Shown here piece by piece: positions 9,320 to 18,901 of a stretch of 64,000 bases of DNA. The position numbers and the translations under genes are program-made. How positions within the stretch are numbered: the stretch's first letter is position 1; the number at the start of each line of letters is the position of its first letter. Source of the DNA: Brucella pituitosa (GTDB lineage Bacteria; Pseudomonadota; Alphaproteobacteria; Rhizobiales; Rhizobiaceae); NCBI RefSeq assembly GCF_003049685.1, contig NZ_PYSY02000001.1, forward strand, positions 930,001 through 994,000, in the 5' to 3' direction. The notes below the pieces were generated by a model. It saw nothing but the letters and a program-made list of their open reading frames with translations. It was not told the origin of the DNA and made no database searches.

Positions 9320-10363
9320 TTAGTTCTGGCTTTTCAGCTTTTCTGCCACTTCCATCGCAAAATAAGTCAGAATGCCATCACAGCCAGCGCGCTTGAAAGC
9401 CAGCAGGCTTTCCATCATGACCTTCTCTTCGTCGATCCAGCCGTTCATGCCTGCGGCCTTGATCATCGAATATTCGCCTGACACCTGATAGGCATAGGTC
9501 GGCAGACGGAACGTGCTTTTCAGACGATGGATGATGTCGAGATAAGGCATCCCAGGCTTGACCATCAGCATGTCGGCGCCTTCAGCCACGTCCTGTTCGG
9601 CCTCGCGCACCGCTTCTTCAGGGTTTGCTGGGTCGATGTAATAGGTCTTCTTGTCGCCCTTCAGCAGACCTGCCGTTCCGATTGCATCGCGATAAGGACC
9701 ATAGAAGGCAGATGCGAATTTGGTCGCATAGGACATGATCGGCACATGATTGAAGCCATGGGCATCCAAGGCCTGACGAATTGCGCCGATACGGCCATCC
9801 ATCATATCGGACGGTGCGATAACATCTGCACCTGCTTCAGCCTGCGCGAGCGCACCGCGCACGACCATCGCAACCGATTCATCATTGATGATCTCGCCAT
9901 TGCGCAAAATGCCGTCGTGGCCATGCGTCGTGAACGGATCAAGTGCGGCGTCAGTGATAATACCGATTTCCGGCACTTCTTTCTTGATGGCACGGACAGC
10001 GCGGTTGATCAGATTGTCGGGGCTTGCAACGAAAGCACCGTCTTCTGTCTTTACTTCAGCCTTTTCACGCGGGAAGGGCGCAATGGCCGGAATGCCAAGC
10101 TTCGCAGCCTTCTCGGCCATGCGCACAGCCATATCGACCGAATAGCGCTCGACGCCTGGCATCGCATCCACGGGTTCGCTGACGCCTGTTCCATAGGTAA
10201 GGAAGAATGGCAGGATAAGATCGTTCACCGTTAGATGAGTTTCCTGCACCAGTCTTCGCGACCAATCGGCCTTGCGCATGCGGCGCAGGCGACGGCCTCC
10301 CGTCACATCATCAACGTGACCTGAAATGTTGGCAGAAGAAATGTTGGACAAACGATCAGTCAT
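9320..10363 (-). CDS. hemB: Delta-aminolevulinic acid dehydratase (porphobilinogen synthase)
   Basis: 347 residues. It condenses two aminolevulinate molecules into porphobilinogen in heme synthesis. Both active-site lysines are in their family contexts: SYATKFASAFYGPYRDA and MLMVKPGMPYLDI. The metal-site loop reads TDAALDPFTTHGHDG with no cysteine cluster, so it belongs to the Mg-type rather than the Zn-cysteine type. The N-terminus has the RLRRMRKADWSRRLVQE segment typical of alphaproteobacterial HemB. Single-gene unit. Confidence 0.96.
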   Translation of the reverse strand: MTDRLSNISSANISGHVDDVTGGRRLRRMRKADWSRRLVQETHLTVNDLILPFFLTYGTGVSEPVDAMPGVERYSVDMAVRMAEKAAKLGIPAIAPFPREKAEVKTEDGAFVASPDNLINRAVRAIKKEVPEIGIITDAALDPFTTHGHDGILRNGEIINDESVAMVVRGALAQAEAGADVIAPSDMMDGRIGAIRQALDAHGFNHVPIMSYATKFASAFYGPYRDAIGTAGLLKGDKKTYYIDPANPEEAVREAEQDVAEGADMLMVKPGMPYLDIIHRLKSTFRLPTYAYQVSGEYSMIKAAGMNGWIDEEKVMMESLLAFKRAGCDGILTYFAMEVAEKLKSQN

Positions 10364-10532
10364 GGAAACGTTCCCGAGAGAATAAAGCTTGGGAATCTAA
10401 CGGTTCGGAAGCTTGTTATCAGATGGCCACGGTTTATCACGGGAAAAGTGGCTAAACCAAGCACAATGGCCTGTGCAGGATTGACGCGGGGCTTCTCAGT
10501 TTCTACCCATTTAATCAAACGGGAGAAACGAC

Positions 10533-11582
10533 ATGCAGATTGACTTCGGTGGCGGTAGCGAAATCGGCTTTGAACGCAAGGGCAAGGCAGGGCTTGTCAA
10601 GCTAACGCGCACATCTGCGCTCAACGCGCTCACGCATAATATGATTCTTACTCTCGACCGCGCGCTTCAAGCCTGGGAAGCCGATCCAGACGTCGCCTGT
10701 GTGATTCTTGAGGGTGAGGGCCGTGCCTTCTGCGCTGGCGGCGATGTGATTGCGGCCTACAAGGCGGGACAGAATGGCACGCCTGCATTCGATTTTTTCC
10801 GTGACGAATATCGTCTCAATGCGCGCATCGGACGTTTTCCAAAGCCATATATTTCGTTGTTGAACGGTATTGTGATGGGCGGAGGTGCAGGTATTTCTGT
10901 GCATGGTTCCCATCGTATCGTGACCGAAAACACACTTTTCGCGATGCCTGAAACTGGAATTGGCTTTTTCCCGGATGTAGGCGGAAGTGCTTTCCTTCCA
11001 CATTTGCATGACAATTTCGGATATTATCTGGCGCTGACCGGAAATCGCGTTCGCTGGGGCGATTGCCTGCAAAGCGGTATTGCTACCCATGCAGTCGCTG
11101 TGAATGATCTTGATGATCTGCGCGACGACCTCATCGCAACGGCTGATGTCGATACGGCATTGGCACGCTGCCAGTATCCGGATTTTGAAACTCCTGTGGA
11201 AATGCGGCAGTTGATTGAAGCAAGTTTTGCTCACGCTACACTTACTGAATGTGTTGCGGCTCTGGAAAAGTCGGCCGCAGCTGGCAGCAAGCATGCCAAC
11301 GATATTCTCACTGTTTTAGCAACACGTTCGCCGACAAGTGTCGCAGTCACGTTTCGCCAGATTGCCGATGGGCGAGCTCTCGATCTGGATGATTGTATGC
11401 GGATGGAATATCGCATCGCATCGCGTATGCTTGAGGCACATGATTTTTACGAAGGTGTGCGGGCTGTCCTGATAGACAAGGATGGTGCGCCTGCCTGGAA
11501 GCCAGATTCAATCGAAGATGTGAAGCCGGAAATGGTGAGCGCGTATTTTGCAAATCTTGGCGAGAGGGAACTGAGCTTTTGA
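10533..11582 (+). CDS. Enoyl-CoA hydratase/isomerase family, 3-hydroxyisobutyryl-CoA hydrolase type
   Basis: 349 residues, crotonase fold. The long form with GRAFCAGGDVIAAYKAG, GIVMGGGAGISVHGSHRI and MPETGIGFFPDVGGSAFLP is typical of 3-hydroxyisobutyryl-CoA hydrolases of valine breakdown rather than short enoyl-CoA hydratases; the PETGIGFFPDVG Glu and Asp are the expected catalytic region. Ribosome site GGGAGAAACGAC precedes the ATG. Its stop codon overlaps the start of the next gene (TGATG), so the two are translationally coupled. Substrate is inferred. Confidence 0.88.
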   Translation: MQIDFGGGSEIGFERKGKAGLVKLTRTSALNALTHNMILTLDRALQAWEADPDVACVILEGEGRAFCAGGDVIAAYKAGQNGTPAFDFFRDEYRLNARIGRFPKPYISLLNGIVMGGGAGISVHGSHRIVTENTLFAMPETGIGFFPDVGGSAFLPHLHDNFGYYLALTGNRVRWGDCLQSGIATHAVAVNDLDDLRDDLIATADVDTALARCQYPDFETPVEMRQLIEASFAHATLTECVAALEKSAAAGSKHANDILTVLATRSPTSVAVTFRQIADGRALDLDDCMRMEYRIASRMLEAHDFYEGVRAVLIDKDGAPAWKPDSIEDVKPEMVSAYFANLGERELSF

Positions 11583-12028
11583 TGCGTCAGGATGAGTTGC
11601 ACCAGCATTTACAGCCCAGTGGTGCTGAGTGGTCTTTTGTCTGGTTCATGCGGCTGATCGCATTGGCTGCTCTGGCCAGTGGTGTTTTTTACTGGATAAA
11701 ACTGATCGGTATTCAGCCGGGATTGCTGTGGCGCTTCGATCTCATGCCATGGCAGTGGCAGACTGCATCTGTAGCACTTGCTCTTCTCATGCCCGTTGCA
11801 GCGACAGGCCTCTGGATGCGTGCCCCATGGGGTGCTGTATTGTGGTTTGTTGCGGCAATTGGCGAAATCGCCATCTATTCCGTCTTTGCGCGCCACTTTG
11901 AATATAAGCCAATTACCGTCGGGTTTAATGCGGTTTGCATCGTTGTCTATATCATTTTCCGTGTGGTGCTTTTCCTGGAGAAAAAGCGGCAATCACGTAT
12001 GGGGCCACGTATGGGAATTGCCAGCTGA
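11582..12028 (+). CDS. Small membrane protein, DUF6163-like
   Basis: 148 residues with four predicted membrane helices (about residues 20-42, 58-77, 83-102 and 112-134). It starts at the ATG sharing one base with the upstream hydrolase stop. The position just before a LdtR-type MarR regulator and an L,D-transpeptidase matches a conserved rhizobial arrangement in which this gene is annotated DUF6163; that assignment is from memory of the family and is moderate. No known function. Confidence 0.75.
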   Translation: MRQDELHQHLQPSGAEWSFVWFMRLIALAALASGVFYWIKLIGIQPGLLWRFDLMPWQWQTASVALALLMPVAATGLWMRAPWGAVLWFVAAIGEIAIYSVFARHFEYKPITVGFNAVCIVVYIIFRVVLFLEKKRQSRMGPRMGIAS

Positions 12029-12037
12029 AATTATTGC

Positions 12038-12113
12038 CTAGTATGCCGAACCCGAAATTCGTCACACCATAAAGCGACAGTTGGAACGAATTTCGGGTTC
12101 CAAGCCATACTAG
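12038..12113. repeat. Long imperfect inverted repeat upstream of ldtR, copy A
   Basis: CTAGTATGCC and GAACCCGAAATTCGT on the left pair with ACGAATTTCGGGTTC and GCCATACTAG on the right around a ~23-nt centre. No long T-run follows directly, and TATAATA comes next. The same plan recurs at 12127-12204. Confidence 0.75.
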
Positions 12114-12126
12114 TATAATATTGAAT

Positions 12127-12204
12127 CTAGTGGATTTTACGAATTTGACGTTTGAAACAGCATTTATGTCAGGCGGGATTCAAACGTCAAATTCAATCCA
12201 CCAG
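12127..12204. repeat. Long imperfect inverted repeat upstream of ldtR, copy B
   Basis: CTAGTGGATT and AATTTGACGTTTGAA on the left pair with TTCAAACGTCAAATT and AATCCACCAG on the right around a ~27-nt centre. With copy A it fills most of the 358-bp space between 12029 and the ldtR start at 12387; the remaining bases hold only the leader of ldtR. Confidence 0.75.
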
Positions 12205-12386
12205 TAACAGAACATTAAGCCTGAAACTGCATTTCCTTTGGTAAGCTACTGTTAAGGCTGACTTTTAATTCGAATTTTATGCATCTCTCCTAAAGTCCTC
12301 TCATGAACGGTGAGAAAATACACCGCATAAAACAGGACAAAGAGAGCGACCTCATGAAAGGTTGCTCCGACAGAGAGGCAAAAGAA

Positions 12387-12902
12387 ATGATCAATGCACA
12401 GCACAGAATGGATGCATCTGCTCCGCTTTTGAATCCCGAAGCAGCTCTCCGCACGCTTTATCTCGAAGCTCTTCAGCTGGTTGAGCGTCTGCATCGTCGT
12501 CTGCTCGACGTTATCAAGGACGAATTCGACCGCAATGGACGCAGCGATATCAATGCAACGCAGGCGTTGCTCCTGTTCAATATCGGCAATTCAGAACTGA
12601 CAGCTGGCGAACTGCGTTCGCGCGGCTATTATCTGGGCTCGAATGTCTCTTATAATCTCAAAAAGCTGGTCGAGATGGGCTTTATCCATCATGAGCGTTC
12701 CAGCACTGACCGTCGTTCGGTTCGCGTGAGCCTGACCGATAAGGGCAATGAGATTGCCGATCAGGTGCAGGCTCTTTATCAGCGCCACATTGCGTCCATT
12801 GAGCAGGTGGGCGGAATTCAGGTGGAAGAGTTCACCGCAATGAACCGTTCGCTCCAGCGTCTTGATCGCTTCTGGAATGACAGCATTGCTTACCGGCTCT
12901 AA
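12387..12902 (+). CDS. ldtR: MarR-family transcriptional regulator, LdtR type
   Basis: 171 residues from the ATG at 12387, which has GAGAGG eight bases upstream; in-frame ATGs at 12303 and 12354 are possible but less well placed. The winged helix-turn-helix is central: NATQALLLFNIGNSELTAGELRSRG, then recognition helix YLGSNVSYNLKKLVEMGFI, then wing SSTDRRSVRVSLTDKG. Long N- and C-terminal helices would form the dimer. LdtR proteins in Rhizobiales and Liberibacter control L,D-transpeptidase expression, and such a gene lies directly downstream here. Confidence 0.88.
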   Translation: MINAQHRMDASAPLLNPEAALRTLYLEALQLVERLHRRLLDVIKDEFDRNGRSDINATQALLLFNIGNSELTAGELRSRGYYLGSNVSYNLKKLVEMGFIHHERSSTDRRSVRVSLTDKGNEIADQVQALYQRHIASIEQVGGIQVEEFTAMNRSLQRLDRFWNDSIAYRL

Positions 12903-13113
12903 CAGGTTGTTGCAGAACGGTCACAATTAGTATGATTTGTTCATGGAACTTCATGATTGCGAGCTATTTCAGCATGGCCTGACTTGAAATTGGTTCTCCG
13001 CGACATGAATAAGCCATAAAAATCGACATAAGCGAATATACAGCGCATAATTTAGAGCTATCTGCAGATGCAGCGCATCTGGGCGCAACCTGTTAGCCTT
13101 TGGGACCAAATCT

Positions 13114-14418
13114 ATGACCAAAACCGACAAGAAGACGCAAGCTTTCAATGTAGGTCGTCGCAGCTTCCTGCGTGGCGCAGCAACTGCCGGTCTTACCGTC
13201 GCTGCTTCGGCAATGGTTCCAGCAGCTTTTGCCCAGCAGCAGGGTTTAAATGATATTCTTGCCGCACCCCGCCGTGGCAACTGGGATGACCAGTTTGATG
13301 CCCGTGCGACAGGTGGTCAGAAAGTTGCAACCAATCAGCCGGTTCTCAGCCAGCAGACTGTTGGTAATCTTCAGTCAGCGATTGCCCAATATACCGATAT
13401 AGCAGGCCGCGGTGGCTGGCCACAGGTTCCCGGCAATGCGAAGCTGCAACTGGGTGCGAATGCGCAGTCGGTGCAGGCTCTGCGTCAGCGTCTTATTGTT
13501 TCTGGTGATCTTCCGCGCGAAGCAGGTGTTTCCGGCGCGTTCGATACTTATGTTGATGCAGCCGTCAAGCGCTTCCAGTCGCGTCATGGTCTGCCAGCTG
13601 ATGGCGTTATGGGCCAGTTTACCTATGCTGCCATGAATGTGGACGCCAATACGCGTCTTGGACAGCTGCAAACCAACCTTCAGCGCCTTTCGGGCATGGC
13701 TGCTACAAGCCAGTCAGAGCAGCGCTTTGTGATGGTCAACATTCCGGCTGCTCGTATTGAGGCAGTCGAGGGCGGCAACGTTTCTCAGCGTCATACCGCT
13801 GTCGTCGGTAAAATCGACCGTCAGACACCGATCCTCAACTCGAAGATCCATGAAGTTATTCTCAATCCTTACTGGACGGCACCAAAGTCGATCATCCAGA
13901 AGGATATTATTCCGCTGATGCGGAAAAACCCGCAATATCTGGCAAACAACAAGATCCGTCTCTACAACGCGCAGGGACAGGAAGTTCCGCCGGAAAGCGT
14001 TGACTGGAACACGGATGATGCCGTCAAGCTGATGTTCCGTCAGGACCCGGGCAAGATCAACGCGATGTCCTCGACGAAGATCAACTTCCACAATCAGCAT
14101 GCCGTTTACATGCATGACACCCCGCAGAAGAGCTATTTCAACAAGCTCATGCGTTTTGATTCGTCTGGCTGTGTCCGTGTGCAGAATGTTCGTGACCTCG
14201 ATGTCTGGCTGTTGAAGAACACTGCGGGCTGGGATCGTCAGAACATCGAGAACACCATTAAATCAGGCGTTAACACGCCTATTCAGGTGTCTGATCCTGT
14301 GCCGCTGCATTTCGTTTACATCACCGCATGGTCGACCGGCGATGGTGTGGTGCAGTTCCGCGACGATATCTACAAGATGGATGGCGCAACCGAACTGGCT
14401 CTCGGCACTGATACCTGA
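13114..14418 (+). CDS. ldtP: Exported L,D-transpeptidase with peptidoglycan-binding domain
   Basis: 434 residues. A twin-arginine-like signal (GRRSFLRGAATAGLTVAAS, ending near AFAQQ) directs export. A peptidoglycan-binding domain (SVQALRQRL to LPADGVMGQFTYAAM) precedes a YkuD catalytic domain of the YcbB-like subgroup, with His in HAVYMHDTP and catalytic Cys353 in FDSSGCVRVQN. It would form 3-3 crosslinks or attach lipoproteins to peptidoglycan. The neighbouring ldtR gene suggests regulation by it. The symbol follows the ldtR/ldtP pair of Liberibacter and is an inference. Confidence 0.9.
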   Translation: MTKTDKKTQAFNVGRRSFLRGAATAGLTVAASAMVPAAFAQQQGLNDILAAPRRGNWDDQFDARATGGQKVATNQPVLSQQTVGNLQSAIAQYTDIAGRGGWPQVPGNAKLQLGANAQSVQALRQRLIVSGDLPREAGVSGAFDTYVDAAVKRFQSRHGLPADGVMGQFTYAAMNVDANTRLGQLQTNLQRLSGMAATSQSEQRFVMVNIPAARIEAVEGGNVSQRHTAVVGKIDRQTPILNSKIHEVILNPYWTAPKSIIQKDIIPLMRKNPQYLANNKIRLYNAQGQEVPPESVDWNTDDAVKLMFRQDPGKINAMSSTKINFHNQHAVYMHDTPQKSYFNKLMRFDSSGCVRVQNVRDLDVWLLKNTAGWDRQNIENTIKSGVNTPIQVSDPVPLHFVYITAWSTGDGVVQFRDDIYKMDGATELALGTDT

Positions 14419-14433
14419 TCTGAATTCACTTAC

Positions 14434-14472
14434 AAAAAAAGCCGTCCGGACCCGTTTCGGACGGCTTTTTTA
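14434..14472 (+). terminator. Rho-independent terminator after the L,D-transpeptidase
   Basis: Stem GCCGTCCG/CGGACGGC (14441-14448 with 14458-14465) followed by TTTTTTATT, preceded by a run of A. Confidence 0.93.
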
Positions 14473-14613
14473 TTGGGGGGAATACTCCAAGCTACGTCAT
14501 GCCGCATTTTGGAAGATGCTTTTCGCTTAAGCGCCATTGGCCTTGCCAATCGAAGTGTGATACTGCGCCTCATATCATATAGCTATCACCGGCTAACCCG
14601 GAGGGTGTGAAAC

Positions 14614-15909
14614 ATGTCGCAAGCCAATACCGCTTTTTTCAACGCAACTCTTGAAGAAATCGATGCCGATATTTTCGGTGCGATCCGTAACGAACTCGGT
14701 CGTCAGCGTCATGAAATCGAGCTGATCGCCTCGGAAAATATTGTTTCGCGTGCGGTTCTTGAAGCTCAGGGTTCCATCCTCACCAACAAATATGCCGAAG
14801 GCTATCCGGGTAAGCGCTATTACGGCGGCTGCCAGTATGTTGACGTTGTTGAAGAACTGGCAATCGAACGCGCGAAGAAGCTGTTTGGTGCAGAATTCGC
14901 CAACGTGCAGCCAAACTCCGGCAGCCAGATGAATCAGGCCGTGTTCCTGGCGCTTCTGCAGCCGGGCGACACTTTCATGGGCCTCGACCTCAATTCGGGT
15001 GGCCACCTGACGCACGGTTCGCCAGTCAACATGTCGGGCAAGTGGTTCAATGTTGTTTCCTATGGCGTTCGTGAAGACGATCATCTTCTGGACATGGAAG
15101 AAATTGCGCGCCTTGCACGTGAACACAAGCCAAAGTTGATTCTTGCTGGCGGTACTGCCTATTCCCGTATATGGGACTGGAAACGCTTCCGTGAGATCGC
15201 CGACGAAGTTGGTGCATATCTGATGGTCGACATGGCTCACATCGCCGGTCTGGTTGCCGGTGGTGTGCATCCATCACCAATTCCACATGCTCATGTTTGC
15301 ACCACGACGACTCACAAGTCGCTTCGCGGCCCACGCGGCGGTATGATCCTGACCAACGATCCTGATCTGGCGAAGAAGTTCAATTCGGCTGTCTTCCCTG
15401 GTCTGCAGGGCGGCCCGCTGATGCATGTAATTGCTGGTAAGGCAGTTGCTTTCGCGGAAGCTCTGAAGCCGGAATTCAAGGTCTATGCTCAGAACGTTGT
15501 CGACAATGCGCGTGCGCTTTCGGACGAACTGAAGTCGCAGGGCCTCGACATCGTTTCAGGCGGTACTGACAACCACCTGATGCTGGTTGATCTGCGTCCG
15601 AAGAATGCGACGGGCAAGCGCGCTGAAGCAGCTCTCGGCCGCGCAAATGTCACCTGTAACAAGAACGGCATTCCATTCGACCCGGAAAAGCCATTCGTAA
15701 CGTCGGGTGTGCGTCTTGGTACGCCTGCTGGCACGACCCGCGGCTTCGGCAAAGCTGAATTCAAGGAAATCGGTTCGCTGATCGCGGAAGTGCTTGATGG
15801 TCTCAAGGTTGCAAATTCCGATGAAGGCAATGCAGCCGTTGAAGCAGCTGTTAAGGCGAAGGTCATTACACTGACCGACCGTTTCCCTATGTACGGGTAT
15901 CAGGGCTAA
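14614..15909 (+). CDS. glyA: Serine hydroxymethyltransferase
   Basis: 431 residues. PLP-dependent interconversion of serine and glycine with tetrahydrofolate, the main source of one-carbon units. The PLP lysine is Lys235 in [39 protein letters not shown] and [12 protein letters not shown] are family signatures. Ribosome site GGAGGG lies upstream (CCCGGAGGGTGTGAAAC). Followed by a strong terminator. Confidence 0.97.
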   Translation: MSQANTAFFNATLEEIDADIFGAIRNELGRQRHEIELIASENIVSRAVLEAQGSILTNKYAEGYPGKRYYGGCQYVDVVEELAIERAKKLFGAEFANVQPNSGSQMNQAVFLALLQPGDTFMGLDLNSGGHLTHGSPVNMSGKWFNVVSYGVREDDHLLDMEEIARLAREHKPKLILAGGTAYSRIWDWKRFREIADEVGAYLMVDMAHIAGLVAGGVHPSPIPHAHVCTTTTHKSLRGPRGGMILTNDPDLAKKFNSAVFPGLQGGPLMHVIAGKAVAFAEALKPEFKVYAQNVVDNARALSDELKSQGLDIVSGGTDNHLMLVDLRPKNATGKRAEAALGRANVTCNKNGIPFDPEKPFVTSGVRLGTPAGTTRGFGKAEFKEIGSLIAEVLDGLKVANSDEGNAAVEAAVKAKVITLTDRFPMYGYQG

Positions 15910-15928
15910 AACCCTTCAAATTTTGATG

Positions 15929-15965
15929 AAGCCCCGTTCAACCTTGTTGAGCGGGGCTTTTTCAT
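15929..15965 (+). terminator. Rho-independent terminator after glyA
   Basis: Stem AGCCCCGTTCAA/TTGAGCGGGGCT (one G-T pair) with a short CCTTG loop, followed by TTTTTC. Confidence 0.92.
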
Positions 15966-16020
15966 ATCTGTCTCAATTAGGCGGCATTCGCCTGATGGGG
16001 TATCATTTGAAGGAATCAAC

Positions 16021-16124
16021 AGAGCATTTCCAGCAAAAGGCGTGAGCTTTTTGCGTAAGACAATGCGAAAGAGAAGTAATTGGAGCGTTTCCTGCTATTC
16101 AATCAAAATAGGAAACACTCGTTC
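16021..16124. repeat. Degenerate palindromic intergenic repeat, copy 4
   Basis: Begins AGAGCATTTCCAGCAAAAG like the copy at 21932, continues through an AT-richer joint, and ends with a second palindrome built on GAGCGTTTCCTG/AGGAAACACTC. It sits 16 bp before nrdR, so it separates glyA from the nrdR-rib operon. Confidence 0.65.
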
Positions 16125-16139
16125 AGTTGAAAGAGTGCC

Positions 16140-16616
16140 ATGCGTTGTCCCTATTGCCAATCTGAAGACACTCAAGTGAAAGATTCCCGCCCTGCGGAAG
16201 ATGGTGCAGTTATTCGCAGGCGTCGCGTCTGTTCAGTGTGTGGCGGGCGGTTTACGACGTTTGAACGCGTGCAACTGCGTGATCTTATGGTCGTGAAGAA
16301 GAGCGGTCGCCGTGTGCCTTTTGATCGCGACAAGCTTACCCGCTCCATCGACGTGGCCTTGCGCAAACGTGATGTGGATATCGACAGAATCGAGCGTGCC
16401 ATCTCCGGCATTGTGCGACAGCTGGAAAGTTCTGGCGAGGCGGAAGTGACGTCTGATGAAATTGGTCGGTTGGCGATGGACGCGCTCAAGGGTGTCGACG
16501 ATATTGCCTATATCCGTTTCGCATCGGTTTATCGCAATTTCAGCAAGGCCGTTGATTTCCACAATGTGATTGACGAGCTGACGACGACCGAGAATGAACG
16601 CGATCCGGACGCATAA
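16140..16616 (+). CDS. nrdR: Transcriptional repressor NrdR
   Basis: 158 residues, the family's usual length. The N-terminal zinc ribbon has CPYC and [14 protein letters not shown]; the ATP-cone domain follows ([21 protein letters not shown]). NrdR represses ribonucleotide reductase genes when dATP is bound. First gene of a tight cluster with ribD-ribE-ribH-nusB, a common alphaproteobacterial order. Confidence 0.96.
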   Translation: MRCPYCQSEDTQVKDSRPAEDGAVIRRRRVCSVCGGRFTTFERVQLRDLMVVKKSGRRVPFDRDKLTRSIDVALRKRDVDIDRIERAISGIVRQLESSGEAEVTSDEIGRLAMDALKGVDDIAYIRFASVYRNFSKAVDFHNVIDELTTTENERDPDA

Positions 16617-16617
16617 T

Positions 16618-17739
16618 ATGAGCCGCTTGGAATTCCCGCATGCCAATGTGACCTCGGATGATCTCCGTTTCATGGAAGCAACCATCCGTTATGCACGCCG
16701 TAATAAAGGTCTGACAGGCACCAACCCCTCCGTTGGCACGATAATCGTCAAGGATGGCGTTATCGTCGGGCGAGGTGTAACGGCGGTTGGCGGGCGACCG
16801 CATGCAGAGCCACAGGCGCTGGCAGATGCTGGCGAAGCGGCACGCGGAGCAACCGCTTATGTTTCTCTCGAACCATGCGCTCATCACGGTCGCACACCGC
16901 CTTGTGCAGAGGCACTGGTACGCGCTGGCGTTGCGCGGGTATTCGTTGCGGCTACTGATCCCGATGAAAGAGTAAGTGGAAAAGGTTTTGCCATTCTGCG
17001 TGAAGCGGGCATCGAGGTCTTGCCTGGCATCCTGTCCGATAAGGCTGCGGACGATCTCGCGGGCTATCTGAATCGATCTTCTAAAAAACGCCCGGAAGTG
17101 ATTCTGAAACTTGCACTTTCTGCCGATGGCTTCATCGGGAAAAAAGGTGAAGGACAGGTCGCAATTACCGGCCCGATTTCACGCGCGCAATCACATATTC
17201 TGCGGTCGCAGACCGATGTGATCCTTGTTGGCGTCGATACGGCAATCGCCGATGATCCCATCCTCAACTGCCGCCTCCCGGGCCTGGAGCAACGTTCCCC
17301 GATCCGCCTTGTGCTCGATAGCGGCTTGAAGCTGCCACTCGATTCAAAGCTTGTACGCAGTTCTGAGGCCATTCCACTATGGCTGGCGTGCTGCGAACAT
17401 GTAGCGTCTGAACGGCGTTATGAAATGCAGGCAGCAGGATGCCGGATCGTTGCTGCGGAAAGCGATGGTGGGCATATCGCCCTCCCGGAACTGATGGACG
17501 ATCTTGCAGCACAGGGCATTTCTTCCGTTCTGGTTGAAGGTGGCGCCAGCGTTGCCAAGAATTTCCTGAAGGAAAAGCTGGTTGACCGGCTCATCCTTTT
17601 CCATTCGCCTGTGGAAATCGGCGCAACAATTGGGGTTGCTGTCACGGATCTGCAATCCCATATTGATAATGAATTTACTATTTTGCGCAGAGCGCAGTAC
17701 GGCGACGATGCCTGTATCGAGTATGTAAGGAACGCGTAA
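16618..17739 (+). CDS. ribD: Bifunctional riboflavin biosynthesis deaminase/reductase
   Basis: 373 residues from ATG 16618, one base after the nrdR stop; an alternative in-frame ATG at 16594 would overlap nrdR. N-terminal cytidine-deaminase-like domain with zinc ligands in GRPHAEPQAL and EPCAHHGRTPPCAEAL; C-terminal reductase domain (RPEVILKLALSADGFIG to VEGGASVAKNFL). It catalyses the second and third steps from GTP to the pyrimidine precursor of riboflavin. The stop overlaps ribE (TAATG). Confidence 0.95.
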   Translation: MSRLEFPHANVTSDDLRFMEATIRYARRNKGLTGTNPSVGTIIVKDGVIVGRGVTAVGGRPHAEPQALADAGEAARGATAYVSLEPCAHHGRTPPCAEALVRAGVARVFVAATDPDERVSGKGFAILREAGIEVLPGILSDKAADDLAGYLNRSSKKRPEVILKLALSADGFIGKKGEGQVAITGPISRAQSHILRSQTDVILVGVDTAIADDPILNCRLPGLEQRSPIRLVLDSGLKLPLDSKLVRSSEAIPLWLACCEHVASERRYEMQAAGCRIVAAESDGGHIALPELMDDLAAQGISSVLVEGGASVAKNFLKEKLVDRLILFHSPVEIGATIGVAVTDLQSHIDNEFTILRRAQYGDDACIEYVRNA

Positions 17740-18347
17740 TGTTTACTGGGATTGTCACCGACATCGGTAAAGTGGATCGTATCAAACCGCTGAATGAAGG
17801 CGTACTGCTGCGCATTGAAACGATATACGATCCTGAAACAATCGAACTCGGTGCTTCTATTTCATGTTCCGGCGTGTGCCTTACCGTAGTGGCTTTGCCG
17901 GAAAAAGGCACCAATGCGCGTTGGTTTGAAGTTGAAGCATGGGAAGAAGCTCTTCGCCTGACCACCATCTCAAAATGGGAAAATGGCACACGCATTAATC
18001 TTGAGCGTTCGCTTAAGCTTGGCGATGAAATGGGCGGTCATCTGGTGTCCGGACATGTCGATGGGCAGGCGGAAATCGTTGCGCGCAAGGACGAGGGCGA
18101 TGCAGTCCGTTTCACTCTGCGCGTGCCGGAAGAGCTTGCGCCTTTTATTGCTCAAAAAGGTTCTGTTGCGCTTGATGGCACGTCGCTGACGGTCAATGGC
18201 GTGAATGGAAACGAGTTCGATGTTCTGCTCATTCGCCACTCATTGGAAGTCACCACTTGGGGTGATCGTCAGACGGGAGATAAGATCAATATCGAGATCG
18301 ATCAGCTTGCACGTTATGCAGCAAGGCTTGCGCAATATCAGAAATAA
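17739..18347 (+). CDS. ribE: Riboflavin synthase, alpha chain
   Basis: 202 residues. Two tandem lumazine-binding repeats: the first starts MFTGIVTDIGKV with SISCSGVCLTVV, the second contains GGHLVSGHVDGQAEI and KGSVALDGTSLTVNGV. It dismutates two lumazines into riboflavin and the pyrimidine dione. Named ribC in some Brucella annotations. Its start shares a base with the ribD stop. Confidence 0.95.
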   Translation: MFTGIVTDIGKVDRIKPLNEGVLLRIETIYDPETIELGASISCSGVCLTVVALPEKGTNARWFEVEAWEEALRLTTISKWENGTRINLERSLKLGDEMGGHLVSGHVDGQAEIVARKDEGDAVRFTLRVPEELAPFIAQKGSVALDGTSLTVNGVNGNEFDVLLIRHSLEVTTWGDRQTGDKINIEIDQLARYAARLAQYQK

Positions 18348-18435
18348 GCTTAGAGCCTAAGAACCCTAAGCTATTTTCTGAATTTAGCGTTGACCGCAGG
18401 ATTTGCGGTCCGCGATTTCTGTCATGGAGTTTCTC

Positions 18436-18897
18436 ATGTCCAAGCACGAGGCGCATGCGCCGCACCTGCTCATTGTCGAAGCGCGTTTCTATGAGGATTT
18501 GTCCGATGCGCTTCTCGATGGCGCAAAGGCGGCTCTCGATGCGGCTGGCGCAACTTATGATGTTGTGACAGTTCCCGGTGCGCTCGAAGTGCCTGCGACT
18601 ATTTCTTTTGCCCTTGATGGTGCCGAAAATGGTGGCACTGAGTATGATGGCTTTGTCGCACTTGGCACAGTCATCCGTGGCGAAACCTATCATTTCGATA
18701 TCGTTGCCAACGAATCCTGCCGCGCTCTGACCGATCTTTCTGTTGAGGAAGGCATTGCAATCGGCAATGGTATCCTGACGGTTGAAAACGACGAACAGGC
18801 GTGGGTGCGTGCGCGTCGTGAAGACAAGGACAAGGGCGGCTTTGCTGCTCGTGCAGCGCTGACCATGATTGACCTGCGTAAGAAATTCGGAGCCTGA
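18436..18897 (+). CDS. ribH: 6,7-dimethyl-8-ribityllumazine synthase (RibH1 type)
   Basis: 153 residues from ATG 18436, which has GGAG six bases upstream (inside an earlier in-frame ATG at 18424). Family features: [32 protein letters not shown] with the catalytic His86, and [17 protein letters not shown]. It makes the lumazine substrate of riboflavin synthase. The operon position corresponds to Brucella ribH1, the pentameric housekeeping-type enzyme, not the second paralogue ribH2 found elsewhere. Confidence 0.94.
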   Translation: MSKHEAHAPHLLIVEARFYEDLSDALLDGAKAALDAAGATYDVVTVPGALEVPATISFALDGAENGGTEYDGFVALGTVIRGETYHFDIVANESCRALTDLSVEEGIAIGNGILTVENDEQAWVRARREDKDKGGFAARAALTMIDLRKKFGA

Positions 18898-18901
18898 GAC
18901 G

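Noticed and set aside
14473..14613. A glycine or SAM riboswitch before glyA
   Set aside because: I looked for the conserved helices of these classes in the leader and found no convincing match.
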